In this document: positions 39,265 to 50,033 of the stretch, one piece after another
Position numbering within the stretch: position 1 is the stretch's first letter
How the letters are laid out: every line of letters starts with the position of its first letter
NCBI RefSeq assembly: GCF_000235745.1
Contig: NZ_AGSX01000010.1
Coordinates: 62,001-126,000, forward strand
Direction: 5' to 3'
Origin: Stutzerimonas stutzeri SDM-LAC
Lineage (GTDB): Bacteria > Pseudomonadota > Gammaproteobacteria > Pseudomonadales > Pseudomonadaceae
DNA length: 64,000 nt
The notes under the pieces: model-generated
Database searches by the model: none
Seen by the model: the letters and a program-made list of their open reading frames with translations, nothing else
Told to the model about the DNA's origin: nothing
Translations under genes and position numbers: made by a program

Positions 39265-41115
39265 ATGGATCGGATTCACCGTTTGATGCGACCCATCCTA
39301 TTACTGCTGAGCTGTCTGGGACTGAGCTTTCCGTCGTTCGCCACCATTAGCGAAAGCCACGGTTACGCGCAGTTCGGCACTCTTAAATATGCTGAAGACT
39401 TTACTCATTTCGACTGGGTGAACCCCGATGCGCCCAAGGGTGGCCGCGTGCGGCTGATGGCGTCCGGCACTTTCGACACGCTCAACCCCTACACTTTCAA
39501 AGGCACCAGCCCAACCGCAACACCTGGCTTTTTTCAGTACGGCGTCTCTGAACTGAACGAGCCGTTGATGGTTGGCACCGGTGTCTACGACCCATCCGGC
39601 GACGAACCCGCTTCCGCCTACGGGCTTATCGCCGAGACCATCGAGTACAGCGATAATCATAGCTGGGTGGTTTTCAACCTGCGCGACTCGGCTCGATTTC
39701 ATGACGGGCAACCGATCACGGCCTACGACGTAGCCTTCTCCTATCAATTGCTCATTAAGGATGGTCATCCGCGCTTTCGCACAGATCTGCAGGGTGTCGA
39801 GCGCGTCGACATACTCAACCGCCATCGAATTCGTTTCGTTTTCGACAAACCGGATCAGCCCTTGCTGATCATGCGTCTCGGTGAACTGCCGGTATTGCCA
39901 CAACACTACTGGAAAGATCGCGATTTCCGCGCCACAACGTTCGAGCCTCCACTGGGCAGCGGCCCGTACCGAATCAGTGATGTTCAGCCGGGTCGTCGAG
40001 TCACCTTCGAGCGAGTGAAGAATTGGTGGGGAGCGGATCTGCCGGCCAATCGCGGCAAGTACAACTTCCGCCAGGTCGACGTCGAGTTCTATCGCGATAC
40101 AACGGTTGCCTTCGAAGCATTCAAGGTTGGTGAATTCGATTTTTATATCGAGCATCAGGCAAAAAACTGGGCCAACGGCTATCAGTTTCCGGCAGTTCTG
40201 CGCGGCGATGTCATTCGCGCAGAGATTCCGCACGAGATTCCCACCCAGACCCAGGCACTGTTCATGAACGCGCGCCGTTCGACCTTTGCCGACATCCGGG
40301 TACGCCAGGCGCTGGGCTTGCTGTTCGATTTCGAGTGGACCAACCGCGCCCTGTTCTACGGCGCCTACCAACGCAGCGAAAGCTACTATCCGAACAGCGA
40401 GTTTTCCGCGACCGGGACGCCGGAAGGCGGGGAATGGCTACTGCTTTCACCGTTTCGAGAGCAACTCCCCGCACAGCTTTTCACGGAGCCATTCAAACTA
40501 CCGAAAACCGACGGGCGAGGGATTCCTCGCGATACTCTACGCAAGGCCCTGGCTCTACTTAAGGACGCTGGCTGGAAGCTCACCCCCGAAGGTCTTCGCA
40601 ACAAGGCCGGGCGGACATTTAGATTCGAAATCCTGCTCGTCAATCCGGGCCTCGAGCGGATACTTCAGCCCTATGTCGAGAATCTTTCACGGATTGGCAT
40701 ATCCGCTCGTTTGCGCACTGTCGACGGTGCGCAGTACAAACAACGGCTTGACCAATACGATTACGACATGATTTTGACAACGCTGGGGCAGAGCCTTAGC
40801 CCGGGACTGGAGCAATGGCTGTATTTCCACTCCAGCCAGGTCGATGTAAAAGGCGGTCGCAACTATGCCGGTATCGCTAACCCGATCGTCGACTCACTGA
40901 TCGAGAAGCTGCTTGCGGCCAAGACGCGCGAAGAGCAGATTGCCGCCGCCCGTGCCATCGACCGGGTTCTGCTGTGGAATCACTACACCATCCCCAATTG
41001 GTACATCAGCTACCACCGTCTGGCATACCGCAATCGGTTCGCCCACATCACCACACCGCCCTATACCCTGGGATTGCGAGCGTGGTGGTTGAAGGACCTG
41101 GAGAAGGCACAATGA
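39265..41115 (+). CDS. nppA1: Peptide ABC transporter substrate-binding protein 1
   Basis: A 616-residue periplasmic binding protein of family 5 (SBP_bac_5), YejA-like. A Sec signal peptide of about 25 residues ends near 'PSFA'. The mature start '[19 protein letters not shown]' is typical of the YejA/NppA branch. It shares this pattern with the next gene, so the two are tandem paralogues. In P. aeruginosa the npp system takes up peptidyl-nucleoside antibiotics and other modified peptides. Its stop overlaps the start of the next gene. Confidence 0.87.
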   Translation: MDRIHRLMRPILLLLSCLGLSFPSFATISESHGYAQFGTLKYAEDFTHFDWVNPDAPKGGRVRLMASGTFDTLNPYTFKGTSPTATPGFFQYGVSELNEPLMVGTGVYDPSGDEPASAYGLIAETIEYSDNHSWVVFNLRDSARFHDGQPITAYDVAFSYQLLIKDGHPRFRTDLQGVERVDILNRHRIRFVFDKPDQPLLIMRLGELPVLPQHYWKDRDFRATTFEPPLGSGPYRISDVQPGRRVTFERVKNWWGADLPANRGKYNFRQVDVEFYRDTTVAFEAFKVGEFDFYIEHQAKNWANGYQFPAVLRGDVIRAEIPHEIPTQTQALFMNARRSTFADIRVRQALGLLFDFEWTNRALFYGAYQRSESYYPNSEFSATGTPEGGEWLLLSPFREQLPAQLFTEPFKLPKTDGRGIPRDTLRKALALLKDAGWKLTPEGLRNKAGRTFRFEILLVNPGLERILQPYVENLSRIGISARLRTVDGAQYKQRLDQYDYDMILTTLGQSLSPGLEQWLYFHSSQVDVKGGRNYAGIANPIVDSLIEKLLAAKTREEQIAAARAIDRVLLWNHYTIPNWYISYHRLAYRNRFAHITTPPYTLGLRAWWLKDLEKAQ

Positions 41116-42989
41116 CACGCAACACACGACGGTTGTTTCTACAAGCGGGTAACCTCGCCCTCCTCCTGCTCGCCAGCCTGGCCGAAGCGGCACCGCAACA
41201 TGCACTGACGCTATACGATGAACAGCCCAAGTATCCGGCTGACTTCTCGCACTTCGACTACGTCAACCCCGATGCGCCCAAAGGCGGAACACTGCGCCAG
41301 GCAGGCTTCGGCAGCTTTGACTCGCTCAACCCCTTCATCAACAAAGGGGTCGCCGCCGACGACATTGGGCTCGTGTATGACACCCTGACAACCAACAGCC
41401 TGGACGAGCCTTTCACGGTCTATGGCCTGCTGGCAGAAAAGATCGAGAAGGGTCCTGACAACAAATGGGTACGTTTCTACCTGCGGCCAGAGGCGCGGTT
41501 TCATGACGGCGAACCGGTAGAGGCTGAGGATGTTGTGTTCTCCTTTGAAACACTGATCAGCAAGGGCGCGCCGCATTACCGTGGGTACTACGCCGATGTC
41601 GAAAAAGTCGTGATTGAAAGTCCGCGTCGCGTCCGATTTGATTTCAAGCACGCAGGCAACCGTGAGCTACCACTGATCCTCGGGCAACTGCCCGTCCTGC
41701 CCAAGCACTGGTGGGAAAGCAGGGACTTTGCCACTGGCAGCATGGAAGCCCCACTTGGCAGTGGCCCCTATCGCATCGAACGTGCAGAAGCGGGACGCTC
41801 AGTTCGTTATGCCCGTGTCGAAGATTACTGGGGCAAGGACCTGGCGGTGAATCGAGGTTTCTATAACTTCGATCACGTCAACATCGATTACTACCGCGAC
41901 AACACCGTGGCGCTCCAGGCCTTCAAGGCGGGACATTTTGATTATTGGCTGGAAACCAGCGCGAAGAACTGGGCCACTGCCTATGATATTGCGGCCGTCA
42001 AAGATGGACGGATCATCCAAGAGGAAATTGCCAACCACAATCCGCAAGGCATGCAGGGGTTCATCTTCAACATCCGCAGGGACCGGCTGCAAGATGCGCG
42101 CGTCCGCGAGGCCCTGGCGTTACTCTTTGACTTCGAGTGGACAAACCGTCAGCTCTTCAACGGTGCCTACACACGCACCACCAGCTATTTCGATAACTCC
42201 GAGCTCGCCGCCTCGGGCCTGCCCAGCGAGCAGGAGTTGAATATTCTTGAGCCGTTACGCGGGAAGATCCCCGATCAGGTATTCGAAAAACCTTTCGAAC
42301 TTCCACAGACCAACGCCGATGGCATCATCCGTGCGCAGCAGCGCCGGGCCTACGAACTGCTGACCGCAGCGGGCTGGAAGATTGAAAACGACCAGATGGT
42401 CGACGCCGAGGGCAAACCCGTCAAACTCGAATTTCTCTTGGTGCAAGCCGACTTCGAGCGTGTGCTGCTGCCCTACAAGCGAAACCTTGCCAGCCTGGGT
42501 ATCGAACTGGAACTCCGGCGCGTCGACGTATCGCAGTACATAAATCGATTACGTTCGCGCGACTACGACATGATTGTCAGCGGCTTTGGCCAGTCCAGCT
42601 CTCCAGGCAACGAGCAGCGTGAGTACTGGCACTCGGCGAGCGCCGACAACCCGGGAAGCCGCAACTACATCGGGCTGAAAGACCCCGCCATCGATGTACT
42701 GGTAGAAAAGCTGATTGCCGCGGACTCACGGGAAGAACTCATTACACGCACTCGCGCGCTGGATCGTGTATTGCTCTCAGGCCACTATGTAATTCCCAAC
42801 TGGCACATCAAGACCTGGCGCGTCGCATACTGGAGTCATCTGGCCCATCCCGAGACGACGCCCCGTTACGATGTCGGCCTGATGACCTGGTGGATCAAGC
42901 CAGATGTAAGCCAACCTGAGCCGAAGCCGGTCGATGACGAATCTGCCGCTGCAGCAGAGACCAGTAAACCCAGTGTGACGGAGCGATAA
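41112..42989 (+). CDS. nppA2: Peptide ABC transporter substrate-binding protein 2
   Basis: A 625-residue paralogue of the preceding protein, starting in an ATGA overlap with its stop. The N terminus '[10 protein letters not shown]' followed by a hydrophobic stretch looks like a twin-arginine signal, unlike its neighbour's Sec-type signal. The body shares '[16 protein letters not shown]', 'PLGSGPYRI' and '[10 protein letters not shown]' with the first. Two binding proteins for one permease would widen the range of peptides taken up. It is followed after two bases by the first permease gene. Confidence 0.87.
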   Translation: MTRNTRRLFLQAGNLALLLLASLAEAAPQHALTLYDEQPKYPADFSHFDYVNPDAPKGGTLRQAGFGSFDSLNPFINKGVAADDIGLVYDTLTTNSLDEPFTVYGLLAEKIEKGPDNKWVRFYLRPEARFHDGEPVEAEDVVFSFETLISKGAPHYRGYYADVEKVVIESPRRVRFDFKHAGNRELPLILGQLPVLPKHWWESRDFATGSMEAPLGSGPYRIERAEAGRSVRYARVEDYWGKDLAVNRGFYNFDHVNIDYYRDNTVALQAFKAGHFDYWLETSAKNWATAYDIAAVKDGRIIQEEIANHNPQGMQGFIFNIRRDRLQDARVREALALLFDFEWTNRQLFNGAYTRTTSYFDNSELAASGLPSEQELNILEPLRGKIPDQVFEKPFELPQTNADGIIRAQQRRAYELLTAAGWKIENDQMVDAEGKPVKLEFLLVQADFERVLLPYKRNLASLGIELELRRVDVSQYINRLRSRDYDMIVSGFGQSSSPGNEQREYWHSASADNPGSRNYIGLKDPAIDVLVEKLIAADSREELITRTRALDRVLLSGHYVIPNWHIKTWRVAYWSHLAHPETTPRYDVGLMTWWIKPDVSQPEPKPVDDESAAAAETSKPSVTER

Positions 42990-42991
42990 GC

Positions 42992-44065
42992 ATGCTCGCG
43001 TATGTATTCCGACGCCTGTTGCTCATCATCCCGACCCTGTTCGGCATCCTGCTGATCAATTTCATCATTATTCAGGCCGCTCCCGGTGGGCCTGTCGAAC
43101 AGGCGATCGCCAAGCTGGAGGGCTTCGACGGCGCAACCAGCCGGATTGCCGGCGGGGGATCGGAAGTCGCTACTGGCAGCAACAGCTATCGGGGCGGGCA
43201 AGGCCTGGACCCCGATCTGATTGCTGAAATCGAACGCCTTTACGGCTTCGACAAGCCCGCACCAGAGCGCTTCTGGATCATGCTCAGCAACTACCTGCGG
43301 CTGGATTTCGGCGAAAGCTTCTTCCGCGATGCCAGCGTGACTGATCTGATTATCGAAAAGATGCCGGTGTCGATCTCGCTGGGGTTATGGAGCACGCTCA
43401 TCATGTACCTGGCGTCGATTCCCCTGGGGATCGCCAAGGCCACCCGGCATGGCAGTGCGTTCGACGTCTGGACCAGTTCGGCGATCATCATCGGCTATGC
43501 AATACCGGCGTTTCTGTTCGCCATTCTGCTGATCGTGCTGTTCGCGGGCGGCAGCTACTGGAACTGGTTTCCGCTGCGGGGACTCACTTCCGGAAACTTC
43601 GATGAATTGTCGCTCACCGGCAAGATCATCGACTATTTCTGGCACCTTGCACCTCCCGTTACGGCATTGGTGATCGGAAATTTCGCGACGCTCACCCTGC
43701 TAACGAAAAATAGTTTTCTCGACGAGATCAACAAGCAATACGTGATCACAGCGCGCGCAAAAGGCCTGAGCAAAAATCGCGTGCTGTACGGCCATGTGTT
43801 CCGCAACGCAATGCTGATCATCATCGCTGGTTTCCCATCGGCCTTCATCGGCATGTTTTTCACGGGCTCCTTGCTGATCGAAGTGATTTTCTCGCTCGAC
43901 GGCCTTGGCCTGCTCAGCTTCGAGGCTGCCATCAATCGTGACTATCCCGTCGTGTTCGGCACCCTCTTTCTCTTCACCTTGCTTGGACTGGTGGTCAAGC
44001 TGATCGGCGACCTGACCTACACGCTCGTCGACCCTCGAATCGACTTCGAAAGCAGGGAGGCCTGA
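42992..44065 (+). CDS. nppB: Peptide ABC transporter permease (YejB/NppB type)
   Basis: A 357-residue inner-membrane subunit with about six helices. The first helix is near residues 9-29, followed by a long periplasmic loop typical of YejB. The ATPase-contact EAA-type loop reads '[22 protein letters not shown]'-like in outline, with '[14 protein letters not shown]' visible. It forms the channel with the next gene product. Two bases separate it from nppA2 and one base from nppC. Confidence 0.92.
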   Translation: MLAYVFRRLLLIIPTLFGILLINFIIIQAAPGGPVEQAIAKLEGFDGATSRIAGGGSEVATGSNSYRGGQGLDPDLIAEIERLYGFDKPAPERFWIMLSNYLRLDFGESFFRDASVTDLIIEKMPVSISLGLWSTLIMYLASIPLGIAKATRHGSAFDVWTSSAIIIGYAIPAFLFAILLIVLFAGGSYWNWFPLRGLTSGNFDELSLTGKIIDYFWHLAPPVTALVIGNFATLTLLTKNSFLDEINKQYVITARAKGLSKNRVLYGHVFRNAMLIIIAGFPSAFIGMFFTGSLLIEVIFSLDGLGLLSFEAAINRDYPVVFGTLFLFTLLGLVVKLIGDLTYTLVDPRIDFESREA

Positions 44066-44066
44066 G

Positions 44067-45086
44067 ATGAAGCTGTCGCCGCTGAACCAGCGCCGCTTCG
44101 CCCTGTTCAAGGCTCACAAGCGCGGCTGGTGGTCGCTGTGGGTATTTCTGACCTTGTTCATCCTGAGCCTCGGCGCGGAGATAATCGCCAACGATAAGCC
44201 GATCCTGGTTCGTTTCGATGGCGACTGGTATGTCCCTGTGTTCAAACGCTATCCAGAGACTGTCTTCGGTGGCGAGTTTCCGCTGCAAGCGAACTACAAA
44301 GGTCCGTACATCCAGGAGCTGATCGAGAAGAAGGATGGCTGGATGATCTGGCCACCCATTCCTTTTCATCATTCCAGCATCAACTACGACCTGCAGGTGC
44401 CCGCTCCCGCTCCGCCGTCCTGGGAAAACTGGCTAGGTACCGATGACCAGGGGCGCGACGTGCTTGCGAGAGTCATTTACGGGTTCCGGATTTCGGTTCT
44501 GTTTGCGTTGACCCTGACCCTGATCAGCTCGGTTATCGGCGTAATTGCCGGCGCTCTACAAGGTTTCTACGGCGGCTGGGTCGACCTTGTTGGTCAGCGC
44601 GTGCTGGAAATATGGTCCGGTCTTCCGGTGCTCTATCTGCTGATTATTCTCGCCAGCTTTGTGCAGCCCAACTTCTGGTGGCTGCTCGGCATCATGCTGC
44701 TATTTTCCTGGATGAGCCTGGTCGATGTCGTTCGGGCCGAGTTCCTGCGCGGTCGTAATCTTGAGTACGTGCGAGCGGCGCGCGCACTGGGCATGCGCAA
44801 CGGCGCAATCATGTTCCGCCATATCCTGCCCAACGCGATGGTGTCGACCATGACATTCATGCCGTTCATCCTCACCGGAGCGATAGGCACATTGACGGCC
44901 TTGGACTTTCTCGGCTTTGGACTACCGCCCGGCGCTCCTTCGCTGGGCGAGCTTGTAGCACAAGGCAAGGCGAACCTGCAGGCGCCGTGGCTGGGAATCA
45001 GCGCATTCATGGTCCTGGCGATCATGCTGACCCTGCTGGTATTTATCGGCGAGGCTGCTCGCGACGCTTTCGACCCAAGGAAATAG
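44067..45086 (+). CDS. nppC: Peptide ABC transporter permease (YejE/NppC type)
   Basis: A 339-residue permease with an N-terminal helix (about 22-42), a 100-residue periplasmic insert characteristic of YejE, then five more helices. The conserved 'WLGTDDQGRDVLARVIYG' motif of the DppC/OppC branch and the EAA-type 'RAARALGMRNGAIMFRHILP' loop are present. It partners NppB. The gene starts one base after nppB and ends one base before the ATPase gene. Confidence 0.92.
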   Translation: MKLSPLNQRRFALFKAHKRGWWSLWVFLTLFILSLGAEIIANDKPILVRFDGDWYVPVFKRYPETVFGGEFPLQANYKGPYIQELIEKKDGWMIWPPIPFHHSSINYDLQVPAPAPPSWENWLGTDDQGRDVLARVIYGFRISVLFALTLTLISSVIGVIAGALQGFYGGWVDLVGQRVLEIWSGLPVLYLLIILASFVQPNFWWLLGIMLLFSWMSLVDVVRAEFLRGRNLEYVRAARALGMRNGAIMFRHILPNAMVSTMTFMPFILTGAIGTLTALDFLGFGLPPGAPSLGELVAQGKANLQAPWLGISAFMVLAIMLTLLVFIGEAARDAFDPRK

Positions 45087-45087
45087 C

Positions 45088-46737
45088 ATGACCGAGAACC
45101 TTATCGAGGTCCGCGATCTGGCGGTCGAGTTCGTCACCAATGGCCAGGCCCAGCGTGTAGTGACGGGCGTGAGCTTCGATATCCGCAAGGGCGAGACGTT
45201 GGCACTGGTTGGTGAGAGCGGTTCGGGCAAGTCCGTCACAGCACACTCAATCCTGCGTCTGCTGCCCTACCCCCTCGCGCAGCACCCGGCGGGAGAAATC
45301 CGCTATGCAGGCGAGGATTTACTCCAGGCGACCGAGAAACGCATGCGCGGTATACGCGGAGACCGGATAGCCATGGTGTTTCAGGAGCCGATGACCTCGC
45401 TCAACCCGCTGCATACCATAGGCAAGCAAATCAACGAAGTGCTGCAGATCCACAAGGGCCTCAACGGCAAGGCCGCTACGGCGCGCACTCTCGAACTGCT
45501 TGAGCTGGTTGGGATACCTGAACCGACCAAACGGATCCGGGCCTATCCTCACGAACTCTCCGGCGGTCAGCGCCAGCGCGTGGTAATTGCCATGGCGCTG
45601 GCGAATGAACCCGAGCTGCTGATTGCCGACGAGCCCACCACGGCGTTGGATGTGACGGTACAGCTGAAAATACTCGAGTTGCTCAAGGAGCTGCAGGGGC
45701 GCCTGGGCATGGCCCTGCTGCTGATCAGTCACGACCTGAACCTCGTCCGCCGAATCGCTCACCATGTATGTGTCATGAAGAGTGGTTCTGTCGTCGAACA
45801 AGCACCTTGCGAGGAATTGTTCCGATCACCGCAGCATCCCTATACACAGGAACTGCTTGGGGCAGAGCCTAGCGGCGGGCCGGTACCGGTTGAGGCGTCT
45901 TCGCCGACACTGCTGGAAGTGAATGATCTGCGGGTCTGGTTTCCTATCAAGAAGGGACTTTTCAGGCACACGGTCGACCATATCAAGGCAGTCGACGGCG
46001 TCACGTTCAATCTGCCAAAAGGTCAGACGCTGGGCATTGTCGGAGAAAGCGGCTCGGGAAAATCGACGCTGGGCTTGGCCATTCTGCGTCTGATTTCGAG
46101 CAGCGGCGAAATCCGTTTTGACAACCAGGCGCTTGAGACCATGTCGCAACGGGCGGTGCGTCCATTGCGTCGGCAAATGCAAGTCGTGTTTCAGGACCCT
46201 TTCGGCAGCCTGAGCCCCCGCATGTCGGTGGGGCAGATCGTCGGAGAAGGGCTTAGTATCCATGGTATGGGCTCCGCGAAGGAACAAGCACAAGCAATCA
46301 TCGATGCGCTGGTCGAGGTTGGACTCGACCCTGATAGCCGGCACCGCTATCCCCACGAGTTTTCCGGAGGCCAGCGGCAGCGAATAGCCATAGCCAGGGC
46401 GCTGGTCCTCAAGCCTGATTTAATTCTGCTTGATGAACCGACCTCGGCACTGGATCGAACTGTACAGCGGCAAGTGGTGGAGCTACTGCGCTCACTTCAG
46501 GCCAAGTACAACCTGACCTACCTGTTCATCAGCCATGACCTGGCGGTGGTTCGGGCGTTGAGCCATCAGATGATGGTGGTCAAGCAAGGCAAAGTCGTAG
46601 AACAGGGAATGGCGGAGGCCATCTTCGCCGCTCCGCAACATCCATACACACAGCAGCTGCTGGAATCGGCCTTCATGATCCCAGCCACTGATGAACAACC
46701 AGAAGAGGGAAAAGCACATGGGTTTTCTTACCGGTAA
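45088..46737 (+). CDS. nppD: Peptide ABC transporter ATPase with two nucleotide-binding domains (YejF/NppD type)
   Basis: A 549-residue fused double ATPase. Both halves have a Walker A ('[11 protein letters not shown]', '[11 protein letters not shown]'), an ABC signature ('LSGGQRQRV', 'FSGGQRQRI') and a Walker B ending in 'DEPT'. Both sites look competent. Oligopeptide-type C-terminal motifs ('HPYTQ') close each half. It powers the NppBC channel. Its last 20 bases overlap fabI, so fabI can be read from the same transcript. Confidence 0.93.
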   Translation: MTENLIEVRDLAVEFVTNGQAQRVVTGVSFDIRKGETLALVGESGSGKSVTAHSILRLLPYPLAQHPAGEIRYAGEDLLQATEKRMRGIRGDRIAMVFQEPMTSLNPLHTIGKQINEVLQIHKGLNGKAATARTLELLELVGIPEPTKRIRAYPHELSGGQRQRVVIAMALANEPELLIADEPTTALDVTVQLKILELLKELQGRLGMALLLISHDLNLVRRIAHHVCVMKSGSVVEQAPCEELFRSPQHPYTQELLGAEPSGGPVPVEASSPTLLEVNDLRVWFPIKKGLFRHTVDHIKAVDGVTFNLPKGQTLGIVGESGSGKSTLGLAILRLISSSGEIRFDNQALETMSQRAVRPLRRQMQVVFQDPFGSLSPRMSVGQIVGEGLSIHGMGSAKEQAQAIIDALVEVGLDPDSRHRYPHEFSGGQRQRIAIARALVLKPDLILLDEPTSALDRTVQRQVVELLRSLQAKYNLTYLFISHDLAVVRALSHQMMVVKQGKVVEQGMAEAIFAAPQHPYTQQLLESAFMIPATDEQPEEGKAHGFSYR

Positions 46738-47512
46738 GCGCGTATTGATCGTCGGCGTCGCCAGCAAATTGTCGATTGCCTCCGGGATCGCAGCGGCCAT
46801 GCACCGTGAAGGCGCCGAACTGGCTTTCACCTATCAGAACGAGAAGCTCAAGGGCCGTGTCGAGGAGTTCGCTGCCGGCTGGGGCTCGGGGCCTGAACTG
46901 TGCTTCCCTTGCGACGTCGCCAGCGACGACGAGATCGTCAAGGTTTTCGAAGCGCTTGGCAAGAAGTGGGACGGTCTGGACGGTATCGTCCACTCGGTAG
47001 GTTTCGCCCCGGGTGACCAACTCGATGGCGACTTCACCGAAGTCACCACCCGTGAAGGCTTCCGCATCGCTCATGACATCAGCGCGTACAGCCTCGTTGC
47101 GCTGGCCAAGGCCGGGCGCCCGATGATGAAGGGCCGCAATGGAAGCATCCTGACGCTTTCCTACCTCGGCGCTGAGCGCACCATGCCCAACTACAACGTT
47201 ATGGGCATGGCCAAGGCCAGTCTCGAAGCAGGCGTTCGCTATCTCGCCGGCAGCCTGGGCGCTGAGGGTACTCGCGTCAACGCGGTGTCTGCTGGCCCTA
47301 TCCGGACGCTGGCAGCGTCCGGAATCAAGAGCTTCCGCAAGATGCTGGCGGCCAACGAAAAGCAAACGCCGCTACGCCGCAATGTGACCATTGACGAGGT
47401 CGGCAATGCTGGCGCCTTCCTCTGCTCAGATCTGGCATCGGGTATCAGTGGCGAGATTCTCTATGTCGATGGCGGCTTTAACACTACCGCGATGGGTGCA
47501 ATAGAAGACTGA
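46718..47512 (+). CDS. fabI: Enoyl-[acyl-carrier-protein] reductase FabI
   Basis: A 264-residue NADH-dependent enoyl-ACP reductase, the last step of the fatty-acid elongation cycle. The N-terminal '[13 protein letters not shown]' replaces the usual glycine motif, as in FabI, and the catalytic Tyr159 and Lys166 lie in 'YNVMGMAK'. The start at 46718 lies inside the end of nppD, with GAGGG about nine bases before. A bidirectional terminator follows. The transporter-fabI link is conserved in pseudomonads, as I recall. Confidence 0.96.
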   Translation: MGFLTGKRVLIVGVASKLSIASGIAAAMHREGAELAFTYQNEKLKGRVEEFAAGWGSGPELCFPCDVASDDEIVKVFEALGKKWDGLDGIVHSVGFAPGDQLDGDFTEVTTREGFRIAHDISAYSLVALAKAGRPMMKGRNGSILTLSYLGAERTMPNYNVMGMAKASLEAGVRYLAGSLGAEGTRVNAVSAGPIRTLAASGIKSFRKMLAANEKQTPLRRNVTIDEVGNAGAFLCSDLASGISGEILYVDGGFNTTAMGAIED

Positions 47513-47525
47513 TTCGCCAGTAAAA

Positions 47526-47556
47526 GAAAAACCCGCACATGATGCGGGTTTTTTTT
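47526..47556 (+). terminator. Bidirectional terminator between fabI and ppiD
   Basis: ACCCGCA and TGCGGGT pair around TCATGA-type loop sequence, with a run of A before and eight T residues after. It lies 14 bp after the fabI stop and serves the convergent ppiD gene too. Confidence 0.92.
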
Positions 47557-47570
47557 GCGCTACAGCTCGA

Positions 47571-49421
47571 TCAGAAGGTCTCGATCTCGGCGTCCGCATG
47601 CAGCATCTGGCGGTAGGCAGCGAAATCCTGCTGGCCGCTGCGTGAAGCCAGAAAGCGACGATAGTTCTGCTTATCTTCCGCCGAGAGATCCGCTTTTGGC
47701 TCACTTACGCCGCTTAGACGAACCACGACGAAATCACCGTTGGCAAGACGAACACTACCGTAACTCGGTTTGTCACTTGTCTCCGGTTTCGGCATCCGAA
47801 ACACTTGTTGTAGCACCGCCGGCTCAACGCCTTCCTGGTTGCGAGAAGCGGCCTCGATCGGTTGCCATTGCTGTTCGATCTGCCCGCCATCACGCAGCGT
47901 AGCGATCAGCTGAGTGCCTGCTTCGAGAGCTTGCTCTGCCGCCTTGCTGCCCTTGAGCTGAGTAACAATGTCGTCCTTCACCCTATCGAAGGGCAACACT
48001 TCAGGTTGCAGGTGCTCTTTCACGCGGACCGCAACGACGGTATCCGGATCCAGTTCGATTACGCTGCTATTAGCACCATCGACCAGAACCTCATCACTGA
48101 ACGCAGCCTGGACAACCTGCCGATTCGATGCGACCCCAGCCCCACCCTCACGCCCGAATGCCTCGGTCGTTTGCACTGAAAGGCCCAGCTCCTGTGCCGG
48201 CTGAAGAAGGTCGGATGATTCGAATGCCGTGTCCTCGAGCTGCTTGCTGGCTTCGACAAAACGCTGCTCGACCTGTTGCGCCTTAAGTTCGCGCACCAGC
48301 TCCGGCTTCAGGCTCTCCAGGGTCGGGATCTCTGGCGACTGAACGTCGAGCAGCTTGATCAGATGCCAGCCGAAGTCAGAGCGAACCGGCGCAGAGACCT
48401 CGCCTTCACCCAAGGCGTACAGCGCCTCCTCAAATGCCGGGTCATAAACGCCCGGACCGGCAAAGCCGAGATCGCCCCCTTCATTTGCGGAACCAGGATC
48501 TTCTGAAAGCTCCTTCGCTAACGCCGAGAAGTCCTCACCAGAGGCCAAACGCTTGGCGATCTCGTCGATTTTCTTCTTGGCAGCGGCATCGCCACTATCA
48601 TCGGTTTCGATCAGAATATGCGCCGCACGACGTTGCTCTGCCAGAGCGGCGATGCGCTGCTGATACAAATCCTGCAGCTCCTCCTCCGAGACCTCGACCT
48701 GATCAAAGAAGGACTCCTTTTTCAGCTCGACATACTCGACGATAACTTGCTCGGGCGAACGAAAGCGGTCTGTATTTTCTTCGTAATATTCGCGCGCTTC
48801 GTCATCGCTTACGTCAACCGCGGCCGTTTCAGCCGGCACGGTAACAGTTGCGAAATCGCGCGTTTGCTGTTCCAGCCGAGCAAATGCTTCGATCTGCTCA
48901 TCCGTGACGAAACCTGAACCGGATATGCCTGCGCGGAGTTGGCCGATCAACATTTCCTGCTTCAACAGCTCGCGGAACTGCAGCCGGGTATAACCCATTT
49001 GCTGAATTACCTGATCGAAGCGCGCAGCATTAAACGCACCGTCCACTGCGAATTCAGGCGTCTGCAGGATCAGTTGATCAAGCGCTGCTTCGGAAAACGC
49101 GAAATCTGCATCGCGCGCCCCTTGCAGCAACAGTGCTCGATCAATGAGCGCCCGCAGCGATGATTCGCGTACCAGCTTGTCGTCCAGCATTGATGGGTCG
49201 AAGTTTCCTCCGAGCTGCTGGGCCAGTTGCCGACGTTGCATGTTCATAGCCTGGTTGAGCTCATCCAGTGATATCTCTTCACCGTTGACCTCTGCGGCAT
49301 TGCGGCTGCTGCTGGCATTGAAGATGGCGTCGAAGCCGGTCAGCGCCAGCAGCACTACGATGATGCCGATGATGGTTTTGGCAATCCAGCCTTGTGAATT
49401 GTCCCTGATATTCTGAAGCAT
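47571..49421 (-). CDS. ppiD: Periplasmic folding chaperone PpiD
   Basis: A 616-residue protein anchored by one helix (about 13-32) with the rest in the periplasm. A SurA-N-like chaperone region (about 35-225) precedes one parvulin domain (about 265-360; 'AHILIETDDSG', 'FSALAKELSEDPGSA', 'GDLGFAGPG'). In E. coli PpiD sits at the SecYEG exit and helps newly exported proteins. I take the start at 49421, with GGGGGA just upstream; a longer frame to 49490 would include the hupB terminator. It lies downstream of hupB on the same strand. Confidence 0.94.
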   Translation of the reverse strand: MLQNIRDNSQGWIAKTIIGIIVVLLALTGFDAIFNASSSRNAAEVNGEEISLDELNQAMNMQRRQLAQQLGGNFDPSMLDDKLVRESSLRALIDRALLLQGARDADFAFSEAALDQLILQTPEFAVDGAFNAARFDQVIQQMGYTRLQFRELLKQEMLIGQLRAGISGSGFVTDEQIEAFARLEQQTRDFATVTVPAETAAVDVSDDEAREYYEENTDRFRSPEQVIVEYVELKKESFFDQVEVSEEELQDLYQQRIAALAEQRRAAHILIETDDSGDAAAKKKIDEIAKRLASGEDFSALAKELSEDPGSANEGGDLGFAGPGVYDPAFEEALYALGEGEVSAPVRSDFGWHLIKLLDVQSPEIPTLESLKPELVRELKAQQVEQRFVEASKQLEDTAFESSDLLQPAQELGLSVQTTEAFGREGGAGVASNRQVVQAAFSDEVLVDGANSSVIELDPDTVVAVRVKEHLQPEVLPFDRVKDDIVTQLKGSKAAEQALEAGTQLIATLRDGGQIEQQWQPIEAASRNQEGVEPAVLQQVFRMPKPETSDKPSYGSVRLANGDFVVVRLSGVSEPKADLSAEDKQNYRRFLASRSGQQDFAAYRQMLHADAEIETF

Positions 49422-49470
49422 GCGTCCCCCAGGAGTCAGCTGCGCAGTCACCGCTGCAGCGCGGGAATCC

Positions 49471-49505
49471 GGATAAAAAGAAAGGCGCATCCAGGGATGC
49501 GCCTT
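49471..49505 (-). terminator. Terminator of hupB
   Basis: AAGGCGCAT (49482-49490) and ATGCGCCTT (49497-49505) pair around CCAGGG. Read on the minus strand, the stem is followed by TTTCTTTTTATCC. It ends the hupB message 124 bases after the stop codon and 50 bases before ppiD. Confidence 0.85.
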
Positions 49506-49516
49506 CTCGGAGCTTT

Positions 49517-49584
49517 TGGAGCAGTTGGGCCTAATCCCCCAAGCCCGAACGCAACAAGCAGTGCCTGTTCGACTAACCGCTCCA
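49517..49584 (-). other. Structured, cloverleaf-like element in the hupB 3' UTR
   Basis: On the minus strand TGGAGCGG and CTGCTCCA close an eight-pair outer stem (one G-T pair) around 52 bases. Inside, AACAGGC/GCTTGTT make a seven-pair hairpin with loop ACT, and TTGGG/CCCAA make a second hairpin. It looks like a three-way junction but lacks the T-loop and other tRNA features. It lies between the hupB stop and its terminator, so it is a candidate 3'UTR-derived RNA. Confidence 0.35.
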
Positions 49585-49628
49585 AGCCAGGGCCAGCGCT
49601 AACTGACAGCCGGCTGGATCGAAGACGC

Positions 49629-49901
49629 TTAGTTAACGGCGTCTTTCAGGGCCTTGCCCGCTTTGAAGCCAGGGATTTTGGCGGCCGCGATATCGATCGG
49701 CTTGCCAGTCTGAGGATTGCGACCAGTGCGCGCAGCGCGCTCCTTGACAGCAAAAGTACCGAAACCAACCAGCACCACGGAATCACCAGCCTTCAGAGCA
49801 CCTGTGACGGATTCAATAACTGCATCCAGCGCGCGGCCAGCAACAGCTTTCGGGATATCAGCAGATGCGGCGATAGCATCGATCAGTTCCGACTTGTTCA
49901 C
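49629..49901 (-). CDS. hupB: DNA-binding protein HU-beta
   Basis: A 90-residue histone-like protein that bends DNA. The dimerisation helices ('[17 protein letters not shown]') and the DNA-binding arm ('[17 protein letters not shown]') with its conserved Arg-Asn-Pro tip are intact. The start codon is GTG at 49901, with AAGGGG about eight bases upstream; no ATG is available. It is downstream of lon and upstream of ppiD, the same order as in E. coli, and has its own terminator. Confidence 0.96.
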   Translation of the reverse strand: MNKSELIDAIAASADIPKAVAGRALDAVIESVTGALKAGDSVVLVGFGTFAVKERAARTGRNPQTGKPIDIAAAKIPGFKAGKALKDAVN

Positions 49902-50033
49902 TCTAAGTCCCCTTATTTCTGTTGAGTCGTATCTTTAATTTTAGGTGTAAGCAAAGCTGTGCCGAGATAGCAAGTGCACAAAAAGCCGGCTTATATCAAG
50001 GCCGCCGAAAATGTGTCAAAAAAGCCTCTCGGA

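Noticed and set aside
49517-49584. A tRNA gene between hupB and ppiD
   Set aside because: The closing stem looks like an acceptor stem, but there is no T-loop sequence, no proper anticodon arm and the length is short.
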